A DNA stretch of 64,000 bases. Origin: Malania oleifera (taxonomy: Eukaryota > Streptophyta > Magnoliopsida > Santalales > Ximeniaceae). The position numbers and the translations under genes are program-made. How positions within the stretch are numbered: the stretch's first letter is position 1; every line of letters begins with the position of its first letter. The notes beneath the pieces were generated by a model. The model did no database searches and was not told where the DNA came from. It worked only from the letters and a program-made list of their open reading frames with translations. The stretch lies in contig NC_080422.1 of the NCBI RefSeq assembly GCF_029873635.1, positions 1,716,001 to 1,780,000 of the forward strand, in the 5' to 3' direction. Positions 1-11,190 of the stretch are shown here, piece by piece.

Positions 1-245
1 GTCTATTAATTTTTGTAGGACGGTGTTTGGAGTTTTTTCCTGGATTAACTTGTTTTACTAAAAATAATACCCTATTCTGAGAAATATTTCCTAAAATGAC
101 TCTGACGAAATATCTTGCTGGACCAAGTAGCGATGTTTCGTTAGAGTTATTTTAGGAAATATTTCTTAGAATAGGGTATTATTTTTAGCAAAAAAAGTTA
201 ATTTAGGAAAAAACTCCAAACACCGTCCTACAAAAATTAAAAGAC
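1..245. repeat. Long foldback hairpin, MITE-like
   Basis: The first 245 bases fold onto themselves almost end to end. Base 1 pairs with base 245, the arms are about 115 bp with only scattered mismatches, and the turn lies near 119-127 (GGACCAAG). The outermost bases still pair at position 1, so the structure may continue left of the window. No ORF or transposase is visible. A related half-arm with the same core (GACCAAGTAG, then TATTTCTTAGAATAGG) occurs at 29867-29965, which suggests a dispersed foldback family rather than a unique locus. Alternatives are a MITE or an inverted-repeat small-RNA locus. Confidence 0.7.
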
Positions 246-292
246 CTCAACAAGGTCGAATTAGATAAAACTCTGGGACTGTGCATGAATGA

Positions 293-422
293 TGCTGGTG
301 TAGACGTGTGGCAAATCTCGCTGGTTCATCCAGTGAGATTTGTTTGGGAACACTAATCGATGAACCATCCGGCACTGGACGCGTAGCAAATCTCGCTGGT
401 TCGTCCAACGAGATTTGCTTCA
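293..422. repeat. Two tandem palindromic units (AAATCTCGCTGG type)
   Basis: Two units of roughly 75-80 bp each contain the palindrome CAAATCTCGCTGG, a 5-base spacer and its complement (about 311-341 and 388-418). The segment before each palindrome is also shared (ACTAATCG, CATCCGGC, GGAC.CGT). A third unit with the same order lies at 16083-16160. It was contiguous with these two before copia LTR C1 inserted at 423. Confidence 0.65.
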
Positions 423-904
423 TGTTGACTTTTTGAATTTGATCCCTATTTTGATGCTGACAAAGCACAAGTATTTCATATGTGCATTTAGTGTTTTTGA
501 ACAGGTTTATGATTCAGCACACACATAAGGTAAAGGACATGGAAGCTTAGAGGAACATAAAAATCATATTTTCCGGCGTATTCCATGAAGACTAAAGAGC
601 AAAAGACGAAGACGTTCATTTTAATTTGTATATGCATTTAATTTTTATCTTTAGTCTGTAATAATACATGCATCTGCATGATATGTTTTAAATGCTCAGA
701 TGACCATAGACTGACCATAAGGGGCCACAGAACCTTAGAGATCACCCTTCGACTAGCTGACGCCAGATTTTTTAGGTGTCCTAAAGAAGACCTAAACTGA
801 CCTTAGGACTTCCTATAATTTATAAAAATATGTCGTATAGTCTTAAACATTAATCATTATATGAATAGAGTTAATATACAAAGGGATTAGAACCGAAATG
901 CATT

Positions 905-1320
905 AAAAATGCGTGTTCGGTCGACCGAACTTTCCTAGTATAAATCACTTGGTCGATCGAACAGATCAGCGGTCAACAATTTGATCATGGCTTGGTTGAC
1001 AGAACCAGACTAGTTCAATTATGTTGGTCGACTGAACTTCCCCTGGTCAACACTTTAACCTTTTAGTTGACCGACAAGGAAAGTACTTCAACGTCCTGGT
1101 CGACTGAAGTTCCTCAGGTGATGTCCCAACTACCTGGTCGACCGAACTTCATAGTTCAAAGTGTCCCGATCGACCGAACCACGCTAAATTGGAAAATCAC
1201 TTTCAAATCTTCTGAGACGGTTGACCAACAACTAAGTACATTTTCTCCGCGGTCGACTGAACTTGGACACTTGGTCAACCGAACCTTAAGTTCGGTCGAT
1301 CAGTGCTCTCAGGTTGGCGA
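905..1320. promoter_or_regulatory. Palindrome array in U3 of C1
   Basis: About a dozen copies of a GGTCGACCGAAC-type motif occupy this stretch. The best is the exact 16-bp palindrome GTTCGGTCGACCGAAC at 915-930, with others near 950, 1028, 1100, 1135, 1166, 1250, 1273 and 1293. The array ends about 100 bp before the TATAAAT at 1422. An 86-residue ORF across it is a by-product of the repeats. The regulatory role is inferred from position and repetition only. Confidence 0.55.
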
Positions 1321-1737
1321 GAATTAACAAGGTTAAAACACAGTTAAAATTTTATTAACCTTATTTAAACTTTTCCAAAAATCTCTAATATGTCCCTAAT
1401 GGTCAGATTTTCTAAAAATTCTATAAATGCCCCCTCATAACTCCAGATTAAAAATTTTGATTAACTCTAAATTTCTCTCTAATCCTTTGTTAATAAAAGT
1501 TCCTCCAACCCATTTTTATTGCAAAAATTTCTTCTTTGGGGCAAAATTTTTCAAACTAAACTCTCCAACTCTCTTTCCATCCATTCATTTCAAAATCATT
1601 TTGTAAAGAGAATGTATTTATTTTGGGCATTTATTTTCGTATTCACATGCTATACTCTCACATACTATATAAGAACCCGAACCGTGATATATGGGTTTAA
1701 ATAATTAAGAGAGGGTAAAATTAGAATTTCAATAAGC

Positions 1738-1930
1738 TTCGTCGACGAAGCCAAAGTTCGTCGATGAAGGCCTTGTATTTCTTGTTGATGAAGTTCAGAG
1801 GCTCGTTAACGAGGAGAAGCCGAGAGATTTTGGGAAACCGAGAATCTCAGACTCGTCGGTGAGGTCACCGTTTCGTCGACAAGTTGTCTATATGACCTTG
1901 TCGACGAGGACACCATTTTGTCGATGAGGA
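1738..1930. promoter_or_regulatory. TCGTCGACGA palindrome array, E1 5' LTR
   Basis: Copies of the self-complementary 10-mer TCGTCGACGA, or versions one or two bases away, start near 1739, 1758, 1778, 1802, 1852, 1872, 1897 and 1917, spaced 20-50 bp. The array stops about 20 bp before TATAAAT. The same arrangement recurs in E1 3' LTR (10852-11045), S1, S2, E2, S4, E3, E4 and E5. The function is unknown; a dimeric DNA-binding protein site is one possibility. Confidence 0.6.
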
Positions 1931-1989
1931 TGGCCGAGTCAAAGGGCTATAAATATCCTTTCTCTTTACTTCCAGGCTAAGAAAACTAG

Positions 1990-1991
<2 letters not shown>

Positions 1992-2048
<57 letters not shown>
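1992..2048 (+). repeat. CT microsatellite in E1 5' LTR
   Basis: An almost pure CT dinucleotide run lies about 40 bp downstream of the LTR TATA box. The matching run in the 3' LTR is longer (11106-11187), so the tract has changed length since insertion. Confidence 0.95.
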
Positions 2049-2049
<1 letters not shown>

Positions 2050-3564
2050 GAACTCTTCCTACTCTCCATCTCTCTAGATTTCTTCGTCGTTCGTCGCGAG
2101 AATCATTAATCCAAAGTTACCACGAGGATCGTGGAAGGATTCTCTACAAAACCTACGGATCGGAATCCCATTTTAGAGATTTTTGGGTTTTGGCTTAAAA
2201 TCGAGGTAAGGCTCGGTTTACTTTTCTGATCCGATAGTTTGGTAGAGGATGAAGTTATGAGTATATTCTATATTGTGATTTGTAGGTTTTGAGAACTCAG
2301 TTCACTCTTTAGGAGCCTTAGAGTTCGAGATCTATCATCTGGGAGAAAGGTAAGGGAATACAGTTTATATTAGTTATTTTTGAAATCGGACTCGGTGGAA
2401 CTATGGTCTACAATCTTGTGTGTGTTTTGACTACTCATTTAGGGGAGATCTAACGGGTAAAACTATGGGTTTTTCATGATTACAGTTTTGGGAAAAGGGG
2501 GCGACGGGCTGCATCCTTGGTTTTGTTGGAAATCGTGTGTATATGATGATTTATACTGTGATATAAGGATGGTCGTGCCTTGACTTGTTTTAAACTGTAT
2601 GTGTTTGGAAAACCATGATTTTAGATTACCAAATAGGATTCGTTTGTTTGGTTATATGAGCATGCATGTTTGTGTTTTGGTTGAAATGTAGTAGGAACTG
2701 GGTTCCAAATTGTTCCAGGTACGAAAGAGTATTCGGCTCTATATCCGAGGGCATGTGTTTATCGCCTGCCATGTAGGCAAGAGTGTCCGACTCTATATCC
2801 TAGGGTGTGAGCCTATACCTGCTGATCACCGAAGGGTGTGGATCCACCAATTAGCGCCGGTACGATGCCATGGTAGTCTAGGACTAGCCATGTGCCGATG
2901 GCGCCGCGTATCGCGGGGTGGCTACGAGCTAACGCTGGATATCCTAGACCGGCTTCGGGCCGAGGGGTGTGCGACACCGAGTTGATCATGGGTGTGCGTA
3001 TGCGTGTGTGTGTGTGTGTGTGTGTATGTACTGTACTGGAACTGCATTGTGAAAACAGTGGAAATGCTTTTAACTGTGTATATATTTGCTGTCATGATAA
3101 CACTCAAATGTCATACACTAGTGTAACCTGTATTTGCCTTATTGAGATGTGTCTTACCCCTACTGTACGTACATTTTTACAAGTCCTTCGAGTAACCGAG
3201 ACTAGCGTCCTTGGGTTAGGAGCGTAGTGGCCGATGTACTACGGGTAGCGCTTGGGTAGGTGTTAGGACTTGTGTTTTGTGGGTTGCCATTTTGAGATGT
3301 GTTGGGCACCCGTTTGTACATTTTTTATGGAACCTTGTTCCTACTCTTATATAGACTCTGGTATGGTACCATGCTTATGTAGAAAGACATATTTTCGCTG
3401 CATATATTCTGTTGTGTTTGGATGTGTATAGGGTGCCTAGGAACCCCACGAGGTTGGACCCTGATCCTTTGTACTGTATTTTTGGATGGTTTGTATGATA
3501 CAGGGACAGGTTAGATTACATTTTCACCCCTAGATCCCATTTTCGAGTTCGGGGCATGATAGCA

Positions 3565-3576
3565 TGATATCAGAGC
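3565..3576 (+). other. E1 primer-binding site (initiator tRNA-Met type)
   Basis: The 12 bases starting 4 nt after the 5' LTR match the plant initiator-tRNA-Met primer site TGGTATCAGAGC closely. The same site follows the LTRs of E2, E3, E5 and C3. Confidence 0.8.
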
Positions 3577-3887
3577 TAACCAGATTGTCAAGTCTTGTAG
3601 ACTTGGTTAGGCTTAGCAGTGAGTACACACCAGAGTATAGGATGTTGGATGTGGGTAGTGTCGGTTGAGGGTTATTCTATTGCTAGACCGGGATTTGTTG
3701 GCGGTATTTCGTGCTTTTCCTGGGATGACGATTCTAGTAAAGGCAGGGCAGACCATTGATGACTTTCGTGTCGGTGTGGTAGGACAGACCTGAACCTGGC
3801 AGGGAGTAGTTAACACAATTAGTTATAGATCATTTTGTTAACTATATGCATTGTAGGGATGATGATAGATTCCTATTGTGTTTCAGA

Positions 3888-4870
3888 ATGGAGCCCAAGG
3901 ATAATGACTTGAGAAGTAGCTTCGAGGAGACTGCGAATGACGAGTCTCCTTCTGTGCCTCGAGGTTTGACGAGGTAGGTTTTGCAAGAGATCGGGCGGAG
4001 TATGAGGAGACGCGAACGCTCTCTTATTGCAGTGGGGTGCACCATTGAGAGGTTCACACGCATGTATCCTCCGACGTTCTCTGGGGGACATGACCCAATG
4101 ATAGTAGAGGACTGGGTGGAAAAGACTTAGAGGATCTTAGAGGTCCTGCACTGCACGGATAGGCAGCGAGTAATCTATGCTACCTTCCAGCTATCTGGGG
4201 AGGTGGGTTGATGGTGGACTACAGTGAATCTGCTGGAGAAGCAGAGGGGTGGTCCTTAGGAGATGTCATGCAGCCGTTTCAAGGAGGTGTTCTTTGACAG
4301 ATACTTCCCGGCTTCAGTGCGTGATGCGAAGGCGGATGAGTTTTCTGCTATGACTTAGGGGAGTATGACGGTACAGCGGTATGCAGCTCGGTACATAGAG
4401 TTGTCCCGATTTGTGCCGTGTTTGATCTCGAACGAGTATGAGAAGACTTAGAGATTTGAGAAAGGCTTGAGGAAGAATATTCGCAGACTAGTGGGTATGC
4501 TTTAGATCCGCGAGTTCTCGGTGTTGGTGGATAAAGCCAGGGTGATTAAGATCGGTATCTGAGAGGATGAGGTGGATCAGGAATCAAGGAAGAGGACAGT
4601 ACCTTCTGATTCTCTATCAAGATCTCGTCAAGGATCATAGAAGAAGAGGAACAAGGGCTCGGGTTACTGTTAGAATACCGAGCGCCAGAGTTCTTAGGGG
4701 AGCCAGGCCAGTGATCGTTGTACCAGGTGTCTCAAACGACACGAGGGTGAGTGCTAGTCTTTTAAGGGCAACTTCTATAACTATGGTTGGCCAGGCCACA
4801 TGGCTTGCGATTGTCATACTTCGAAGAAAGATATGCCTGCATCTAGTGTGAACCGAGGGAGCAACCAGAT
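3888..4870 (+). pseudogene. E1 gag region
   Basis: The start ATGGAGCCCAAG directly follows an acceptor-like TTTCAG. Gag-family segments resembling the better preserved copy in E3 follow, including VEDWVEKT, then a zinc-knuckle region near 4715-4830 (CTRCLKRHEGEC followed by a second knuckle-like stretch). It supplied the capsid and nucleocapsid of the particle. Fossil, broken in several places. Confidence 0.75.
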
Positions 4871-4899
4871 ACCTCGGGGAACCATTCAGGCGAATACTG

Positions 4900-6534
4900 C
4901 TCCGACCAGAGTATACTCTCTTACTTCAGCGGATGCTGAACATGTAGGGAACATAGTGACAGGTACCTTATTATTGCTTTTGAATAAAGCTTCTGTTTTG
5001 TTTGATTTGGGTGCGACCCATTTTTTTGTATCTATGAGTTTTGTTAAACTGTGTGGGGTTGAGACCCAAATCATGAACGAGGTACTGTTTGTTACTATAC
5101 CATCTAGGAGTATATCATTTTATAGGAAAATGTTAGAAGACTGCCCAGTGGTAATTCAGGGGAAGCTGCTACCGGCGAACCTGGTAGTATACGACATGTC
5201 AGGGTTCGATGTCATTCTGAGGATGGATTGGTTGTTCTCCAGTTATGCTGTGATTGACTGTCGGAGGAAGGTAGTAGTTTTCAGACCTCTTAGGAAGCAG
5301 GAGTATGAGTTTGTAGGTTCATGTGTGCGTTCGACACCACAGGTTCTGTCAGCATTGTAGGTGAGGAGGTTACTCTTAGACGGTTGTCAGGGGTACCTAG
5401 CTTGTGTAAAGGAACCGTCGCGGGATGAGTTGAGACTTGAGGACATTCAGGTAGTCAGTGAGTTCCCGGATGTGTTTCCAGATGATTTACCAGGTTTATC
5501 TCCGGATCGTGAGGTGGAGTTTGCAATAGAATTGCTACCTGGTAAGGCGCTAATCTATAAAGCTCCATACTGGATGGCTTTAACAGAACTTCAAGAGTTG
5601 AAGGAGCAGTTGCAGGAATTACTGGACAGGGGATTCATTCGACCTATTGTTTCGCCCTAGGGAGCTCCAGTATTGTTTGTGAAGAAGAAGGATGGGTCGA
5701 TGTGGATGTGCATTGATTACCGTGAGATTAATAAGGTAACTGTGAAGAATCGTTATCCTTTACCTCGTATAGATTATCTCTTTGACCAGTTGCAGGGGAC
5801 GCGGGTCTTTTCAAAGATCAACTTGCGGTTAGGATATCATCAGGTGAGGATCAGATCTGAGGATGTTGCGAAGACAGCTTTTCGAACCAGATATGGCCAT
5901 TACGAGTTCTCAGTCATGCCTTTTGGGTTGGCGAATGCTCTGGTAGTATTTATGGATCTTATGAACAAGGTTTTCCATGAGTACTTGGCTCGGTTCGTGG
6001 TGGTATTCATTGACAATATTTTGGTATACTCGAGGAGTACGAAAGAGCATAAGGACCATCTGAGGTTGGTATTACAAATTTTGTGGGAGAAGAAGTTGTT
6101 TTCTAAACTGAAGAAGTATGAATTCTAGTTGGATCAGGTGGCATTCTTAGGCCATGTGGTGACTGGTGATGGTATCTCAGTTGATCCTAGCAAGATCGAA
6201 GCTGTGGTCGACTGGGTTAGGCCGAAGAATGTGCAAGAATTTTGGAGTTTTCTAGGACTAGCAGGTTACTATCGTCAATTCATGGAAGGTTTCTCTAAAT
6301 TGTCTGGGCCTTTGACTCGATTGACCAAGAAGGGAGTGTGGTTTGAATGGACCAGTGATTGCAAGCAGTGCTTTCAAAAGTTGAAGCACCGGCTGGTTAC
6401 TGCTTTGGTTTTGACCATTTCTTCAAGGGATGGTGGGTTTGTGATTTATAGCGATGTGTCTCTGAAAGGTCTGGGATATGTGCTTATGCAGCAGGGGTAA
6501 GGTAGTAGTGTATGCTTCTCGACAACTGAAAGAT
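4900..6534 (+). pseudogene. E1 protease, reverse transcriptase and start of RNase H
   Basis: The aspartic-protease region is recognisable around 4990-5260 (SVLFDLGATHFF, then VVYDMSGFDVIL). The reverse-transcriptase region spans about 5430-6260, with [20 protein letters not shown] and the polymerase core near 6010. The connection and RNase H start about 6290-6534 ([20 protein letters not shown], then a [12 protein letters not shown]-type segment). The region stops at solo LTR S1 and resumes at 8709. Fossil with several breaks. Confidence 0.85.
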
Positions 6535-8703
6535 TGTGACAACCCGAATAATAATGGAATTTAAATAATAAAGAGAGAGGGAAATAGAAATAGAAATAGA
6601 AATAGAAGGAGGCTGTAGACTGTGTCGACGAACGCGGACGTGTTCATCGACGACATTGCATTTCAGAAGGAAAGACAAAAAGGGGAGTTTCAGGGCTTCG
6701 TCAACGAATCCCCTGTATTCGTTGATGAAGGCTTAAGAAAATTCGTCGACGAAGACTGAATTTCATCGACAAAGAAATTCCGAGAGGGGTTCTGGAGCCG
6801 ATTGAATTTTGTCTACGAAATTAGTGAGAATTCGTCAACGAAGGTCGGCTCATCGACGAATTCCACCGTCTATAAATATGAAAAATCCGATTTTTAACTT
6901 TCAAAGGAAGCCAACTCTTCTCCCTCTCTCTCCTCTTCGGCTCTCTTCCTCTCCCTCTTCGATTTTGGCCCCACCAGTCCCCAGATCGAAGATCTGAGGC
7001 TACCATGACGCTCCTAGCGATGTTCCCTACAAGTTTGCCGGAGCGGATCGTTGGGAAAACGAAGTTGGAAATCATCCCTGGGTTGAGGTAAGGCTTTTTA
7101 AGCCAAATTTGGTCTTGTGGTAGTTATAGAAATTGATGTACGCATGAAAATACTGATGTTTAATACTGAGAGTTTTGAGTTTCAGGGTATTGATCAGGAA
7201 GTCATACGGGGGTTAGGCTAGAATATTCTAAGGGCTTTCTCAGTAGTCAGGTAAGGGAATAAACTAAAGCAGTTATTTTTCACGCAATTTATTATTAATT
7301 ATGAGTAAATTTATTTTCAGAAAAGCAAATGTTATACTGGTATATTATAGATGAAATGTACGTTTGGGAGATACTGCTATTATGATGAAACATATATGTA
7401 TGTATAAGTTGCCAGAGAATTACGATTTTAGAATAAGAAGTACGATTTTATACAGTGCACGTGTGGCATGAATATTATTTTATGTGAACATATTATGATA
7501 TGAAAGATTTTATGAACAAAGTTTGATTTCAGAATATATGTTATGAAAAGATATGTTATGTTACGATCATTTTGACGAATATATAATGAATGAATTATTT
7601 TCAGAATATATATATACCTAAAACAATGTTGGTGCGAGGCCATGTATTTTATGTTATCGACACAAGGCCGTATTTATGTTTTGGCGCGAGGCCATATTTA
7701 TGTTATCGGCACGAGGCCGTATTTACATTATCGGCACAAGGCCGTACTTACGTTTTTGGCGCTAGGCCATGTATTTATGATTTCGGCACGAGGTCATATT
7801 TATGTTTCGGCATGAGGCCGTGATGATGTTATGTATGTTCATGTATTATATGTTAATACAACCAGGATGTAAGTCTAGTTTAGTTCAGGGCTCAGTACCG
7901 TAGCTATATGTGTAGATCAAATATCTACGTCAGATTAGTGCTAACCATCCCATGAGGGGATGGGAGATGGATAGTCGATGTGGCTTTCAATAGAGTGTGG
8001 ACGTCCACCTAGCAATTCGGACCAGAGTGTGGCGGGCTCATCGTACTTACAGACATATTTGATTCGACAGTGGTCGGCCAGCCATTGTCGGGTCCCACCT
8101 TCAGGTTGCACAACCCGTCATGGGGGTAATACATGACACCAGCTAGCTATTCATCCTAAGTATATTTTTAGTATTACAGTTATAACAGATGCTTATGTAT
8201 GACATCCTTTATTAACAAATATGAAAGTACATGATTATCCAGTATGATATTATGATTATTTCCAGAGTTATGAAATGTACTGTATATGTATAAGCACTTT
8301 AAATGTTCATGTTGCCACACAGTTGTATTTAGTTTATTTTCTCTTACTGAGAAGTGTCTCACCCCCAACATTAAATGATTTTTCAGGAAACCCAGAGAAA
8401 CCGGCGAGTCAAGGCCGCCGTTGAGTGAGTGGAGCTTCCCTACTAGAAGGGTAAGCGTTGAACTAGGATTAGGAAATTTTTGTTGTATGGTCCCAGTGTT
8501 GTTTTTGACTTTTGGAAATTGTACATATAAATAGTATATTAATGATGTAGTAAACTCTGGTATTATGTTTTATGATTGGATGTTGAGATTTTATGTTTAC
8601 TGCTGCTAGATTTTCCGCTGTGTTTGACAGATATCCCCGTTACCCTCAAGTTCGGGTTGACCATTTTTATTTATTATGTTATATTTTATTGAGGGTTGTT
8701 ACA
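6535..8703 (+). mobile_element. S1: gypsy solo LTR inside E1 RNase H
   Basis: A 2.17-kb solo LTR runs from TGTGACAACCCG to TTGTTACA, flanked by AAGAT (6530-6534) and AAAAT (8704-8708), a 5-bp duplication with one difference. E1 RNase H homology continues on both sides. Parts: TCGTCGACGA-like array (6624-6860), TATAAAT at 6871, CT-rich leader, two GTAAG donor-like sites (near 7088 and 7252), a tandem array of about 25-bp units (7631-7822), the conserved block CTTACTGAGA...TCTCACCCC (8343-8364), and an acceptor-like TTTTCAG ending at 8386. It is younger than E1. Confidence 0.88.
7631..7822 (+). repeat. Tandem array of ~25-bp GGCACGAGGCCG units
   Basis: Seven or eight degenerate copies of a 24-28-bp unit with consensus around TCGGCACGAGGCCGTATTTA lie head to tail inside solo LTR S1. 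Local open frames here arise from the repeat and are not treated as genes. Confidence 0.85.
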
Positions 8704-8708
8704 AAAAT

Positions 8709-10515
8709 TGTGAGAAGAATTACCCTATGCATGATCTGGAGTTGGCTTCCGTTGTATATACACTGAAGATCTTGCAACACTATCTATATGGTGTGCAGTG
8801 TGAGATCTTCACTGACCACAAAAGTCTCAGGTATTTCTTCACGCAGAAGGAGTTGAATATAAGACAGATACGGTGGCTTGAGTTGATCAAGGACTAAGAT
8901 TGCACTATCAGTTATCACCCGGGAAGAGCTAATGTGGTAGCCAATGCATTGAGTCCGAAGTCAGAACCTACGGTTGTATCTGTAGTTGTAGCTCAGCGTC
9001 ACATCAGACAGGATCTGGAGAGCTCAGGTATAGAGTTGGTGTGTGGTGATCATCAGGCTTTCCTTGCTAGTTTGGTGGTCCAGCCGACTTTGTTTGAGCG
9101 TATAAAGGTCACGCAAGCTAGTGATGCGAAGTTGACAGAGGTTATAGAAAAGGTACAACAGGGACTGACTACAGAGTTTAACATCTCTGAGGGAGGTGTA
9201 TTGAGGTTTGGGATCAGGCTATGTGTTCCGAACGAGGATGAGATCAGAAGGACAATTCTGGAGAAAGCGCATTGTTCCTTGTATACGGTACATCCTGGTA
9301 GTACAAAGATGTATCGTGATTTGCACGAGACCTTCTGGTGGTCTGGTATGAAGAGGCAGATTGTTCAGTTCATGGAGTAGTGTCTGACGTGTCAGCAGGT
9401 GAAAGCTGAACATTAGAGGCTGGTAGGGCCGTTGCAGCCTTTGCCTATTCCAATGTGGAAATTGGAGCATATTTCCATGGATTTTGTGACCAGATTGCCA
9501 CTAGCACTTCACGGGCAAAATGCTATCTAGGTGATCGTGAATAGATTGACGAAATCTGCTTATTTCATATTGATGAAGGTTAGCTATCCTTTGAGTAGGC
9601 TAGCATTTATGTATGTGCATGATATTGTTAGAATGCATGGGGTACTGGTGTCCATCGTGTCAAATCGAGACCCAAGGTTTACTTCTCGATTCTGGACAAG
9701 CTTGCAGGAGGCACTGGGGACGAAGCTTACTTTCAGTACAGCATTCCACCCCCAGACTGATAGACAGTCAGAGAGGACGATACAGATCTTGGAAGATATG
9801 TTGCGAGCTTGTGTGTTAGACTTTGGTGGTAGCTGGATCCAGTTTATGCCACTAGTAGAGTTCGCTTATAATAACAGCTTCCAATCTAGTATCGGGATGG
9901 CACCGTTCGAGGCTTTGTATTGTCGGAGGTGTTGATCTCCTATATGTTAGGATGAGGTTGTTGAACATTAAGTGTTAGGACCTGAACTTGTGCATCAAGC
10001 ATCTAAGAAAGTGGGTTTAATCCGGGAAAGGATTAAATCAGCTTAGAGTCGGCAGAAGAGTTACACAAATGTTCACCGCCGTGAGTTAGAGTTCGAGGTG
10101 GAGGGTAAGGTATTTCTACGTATCGCTCCGATGAAAGGGGTAATGAGATTTGGGAGGAAGGGCAAACTGAGCCTGAGGTACATCGGACCATTCGAGGTTA
10201 TTGAGCGAGTGGGTCCGGTAGCCTACAGGATTGCACTACCCCCAGCACTCTCGAGGGTCCACAATGTGTTTCACGTATCCATGTTGAGAAGGTACGTGTT
10301 GGATCCATCACATGTTATCAGTTATGATGAGTTGGAAATTGGGGATACTTTAGCGTATGAGGAGATACCTGTTCAGGCTCTGGACCATAAAGTTCATAAG
10401 CTTTGTACTAAAGAGATACCGTTAGCGAAGGTATTGTGACGAAACCACGAGGTTGAGGAAGCTTCTTGGGAACTAGAAATGGAAATACATCGAAAGTATC
10501 CACAGTTGTTTTGAG
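8709..10515 (+). pseudogene. E1 RNase H remainder, integrase and chromodomain-like tail
   Basis: After S1 the RNase H region resumes ([28 protein letters not shown]). The integrase follows: zinc-binding N-terminal part about 9200-9420 (CSLYTVHPGSTKMYRDLH), and catalytic core about 9480-9935 (STAFHPQTDRQSERTIQIL, LVEFAYNNSFQSSIG). The C-terminal part at 10098-10515 carries [20 protein letters not shown] and [13 protein letters not shown], then a chromodomain-like end (EEASWELEMEIHRKYPQLF). Chromodomain tails are known to direct chromoviruses to heterochromatin. Fossil with several breaks. Confidence 0.85.
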
Positions 10516-10780
10516 TACTTGTACGTTATCCTACTTTGGGTTGGGATAGGTGGTTAGTCGTCAGGAGTGTGTATATTGTGAACTCCTGAGACGGGTGTAT
10601 ATGTAACCACAGTATTCCTCCACCATAAGTGAGGGTGTGTAAGAATGTGTATGATGGGATTACACTGTAGTAGTCACCAGTTTTTCTTTAGAGTTGCGTT
10701 TATGTATTTAGTTGTATGTTTGAGTTTACAAACGAGAGATGGCAAATTTCGAGGACGAAATTTTTGTCAGGAGGGGAGAC

Positions 10781-11104
10781 TGTAAGAACCTGAACCGTGA
10801 TATATGGGTTTAAATAATTAAGAGAGGGGTAAAATTGGAATTTGAATAAGCTTCGTCAACGAAGTTAGAGTTCATCGACGAAGGCTTTGTATTTCTTGTC
10901 GATAAAGTTCAGAGGCTTGTCGACGAGGAGAAGCCGACAGAGTTTAGGAAAGTGAGAATCTCAGACTCGTTGACAAGGTCACCGTTTCATCGACGAGCTG
11001 TCTACATGACCTCGTCGATGAGTACACCATTTCATCGACGAGGACGGCCGAGTCAAAGGGCTATAAATATCCTTTCTCTTTACTTCCATGCTAAGAAAAC
11101 TAGA

Positions 11105-11190
<86 letters not shown>

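Larger units (their letters stand above)
1668..3561 (+). repeat. E1 5' LTR
   Basis: 1.9-kb LTR. In order it holds about eight TCGTCGACGA-like palindromes (1738-1930), TATAAAT (1948), a CT microsatellite (1992-2048), two GTAAG donor-like sites (2206 and 2350), a TG repeat (about 3004-3024), and the conserved TGAGA/TCTCA-type block near 3137-3160. It ends in the TTCGGGG terminal region. Confidence 0.88.

Noticed and set aside
1067-1327. 86-residue ORF in the C1 LTR
   Set aside because: It is a reading of the GGTCGACCGAAC repeats, with recurring motifs from the array and no protein-family signal.
2710-3227. Overlapping ORFs of 90-110 residues in the E1 5' LTR, repeated at 11849-12314
   Set aside because: They fall in the R/U5 part of an LTR, include a TG microsatellite and are not preserved between the two LTR copies.
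3565-3576. tRNA gene fragments at the TGGTATCAGAGC sites
   Set aside because: Only the 12-base primer complement is present, directly behind LTRs; no tRNA fold around it.
7631-7822. Open frame through the 25-bp repeats as a repeat protein
   Set aside because: Frame is interrupted in related positions and the DNA repeat within an LTR explains the periodic peptide.
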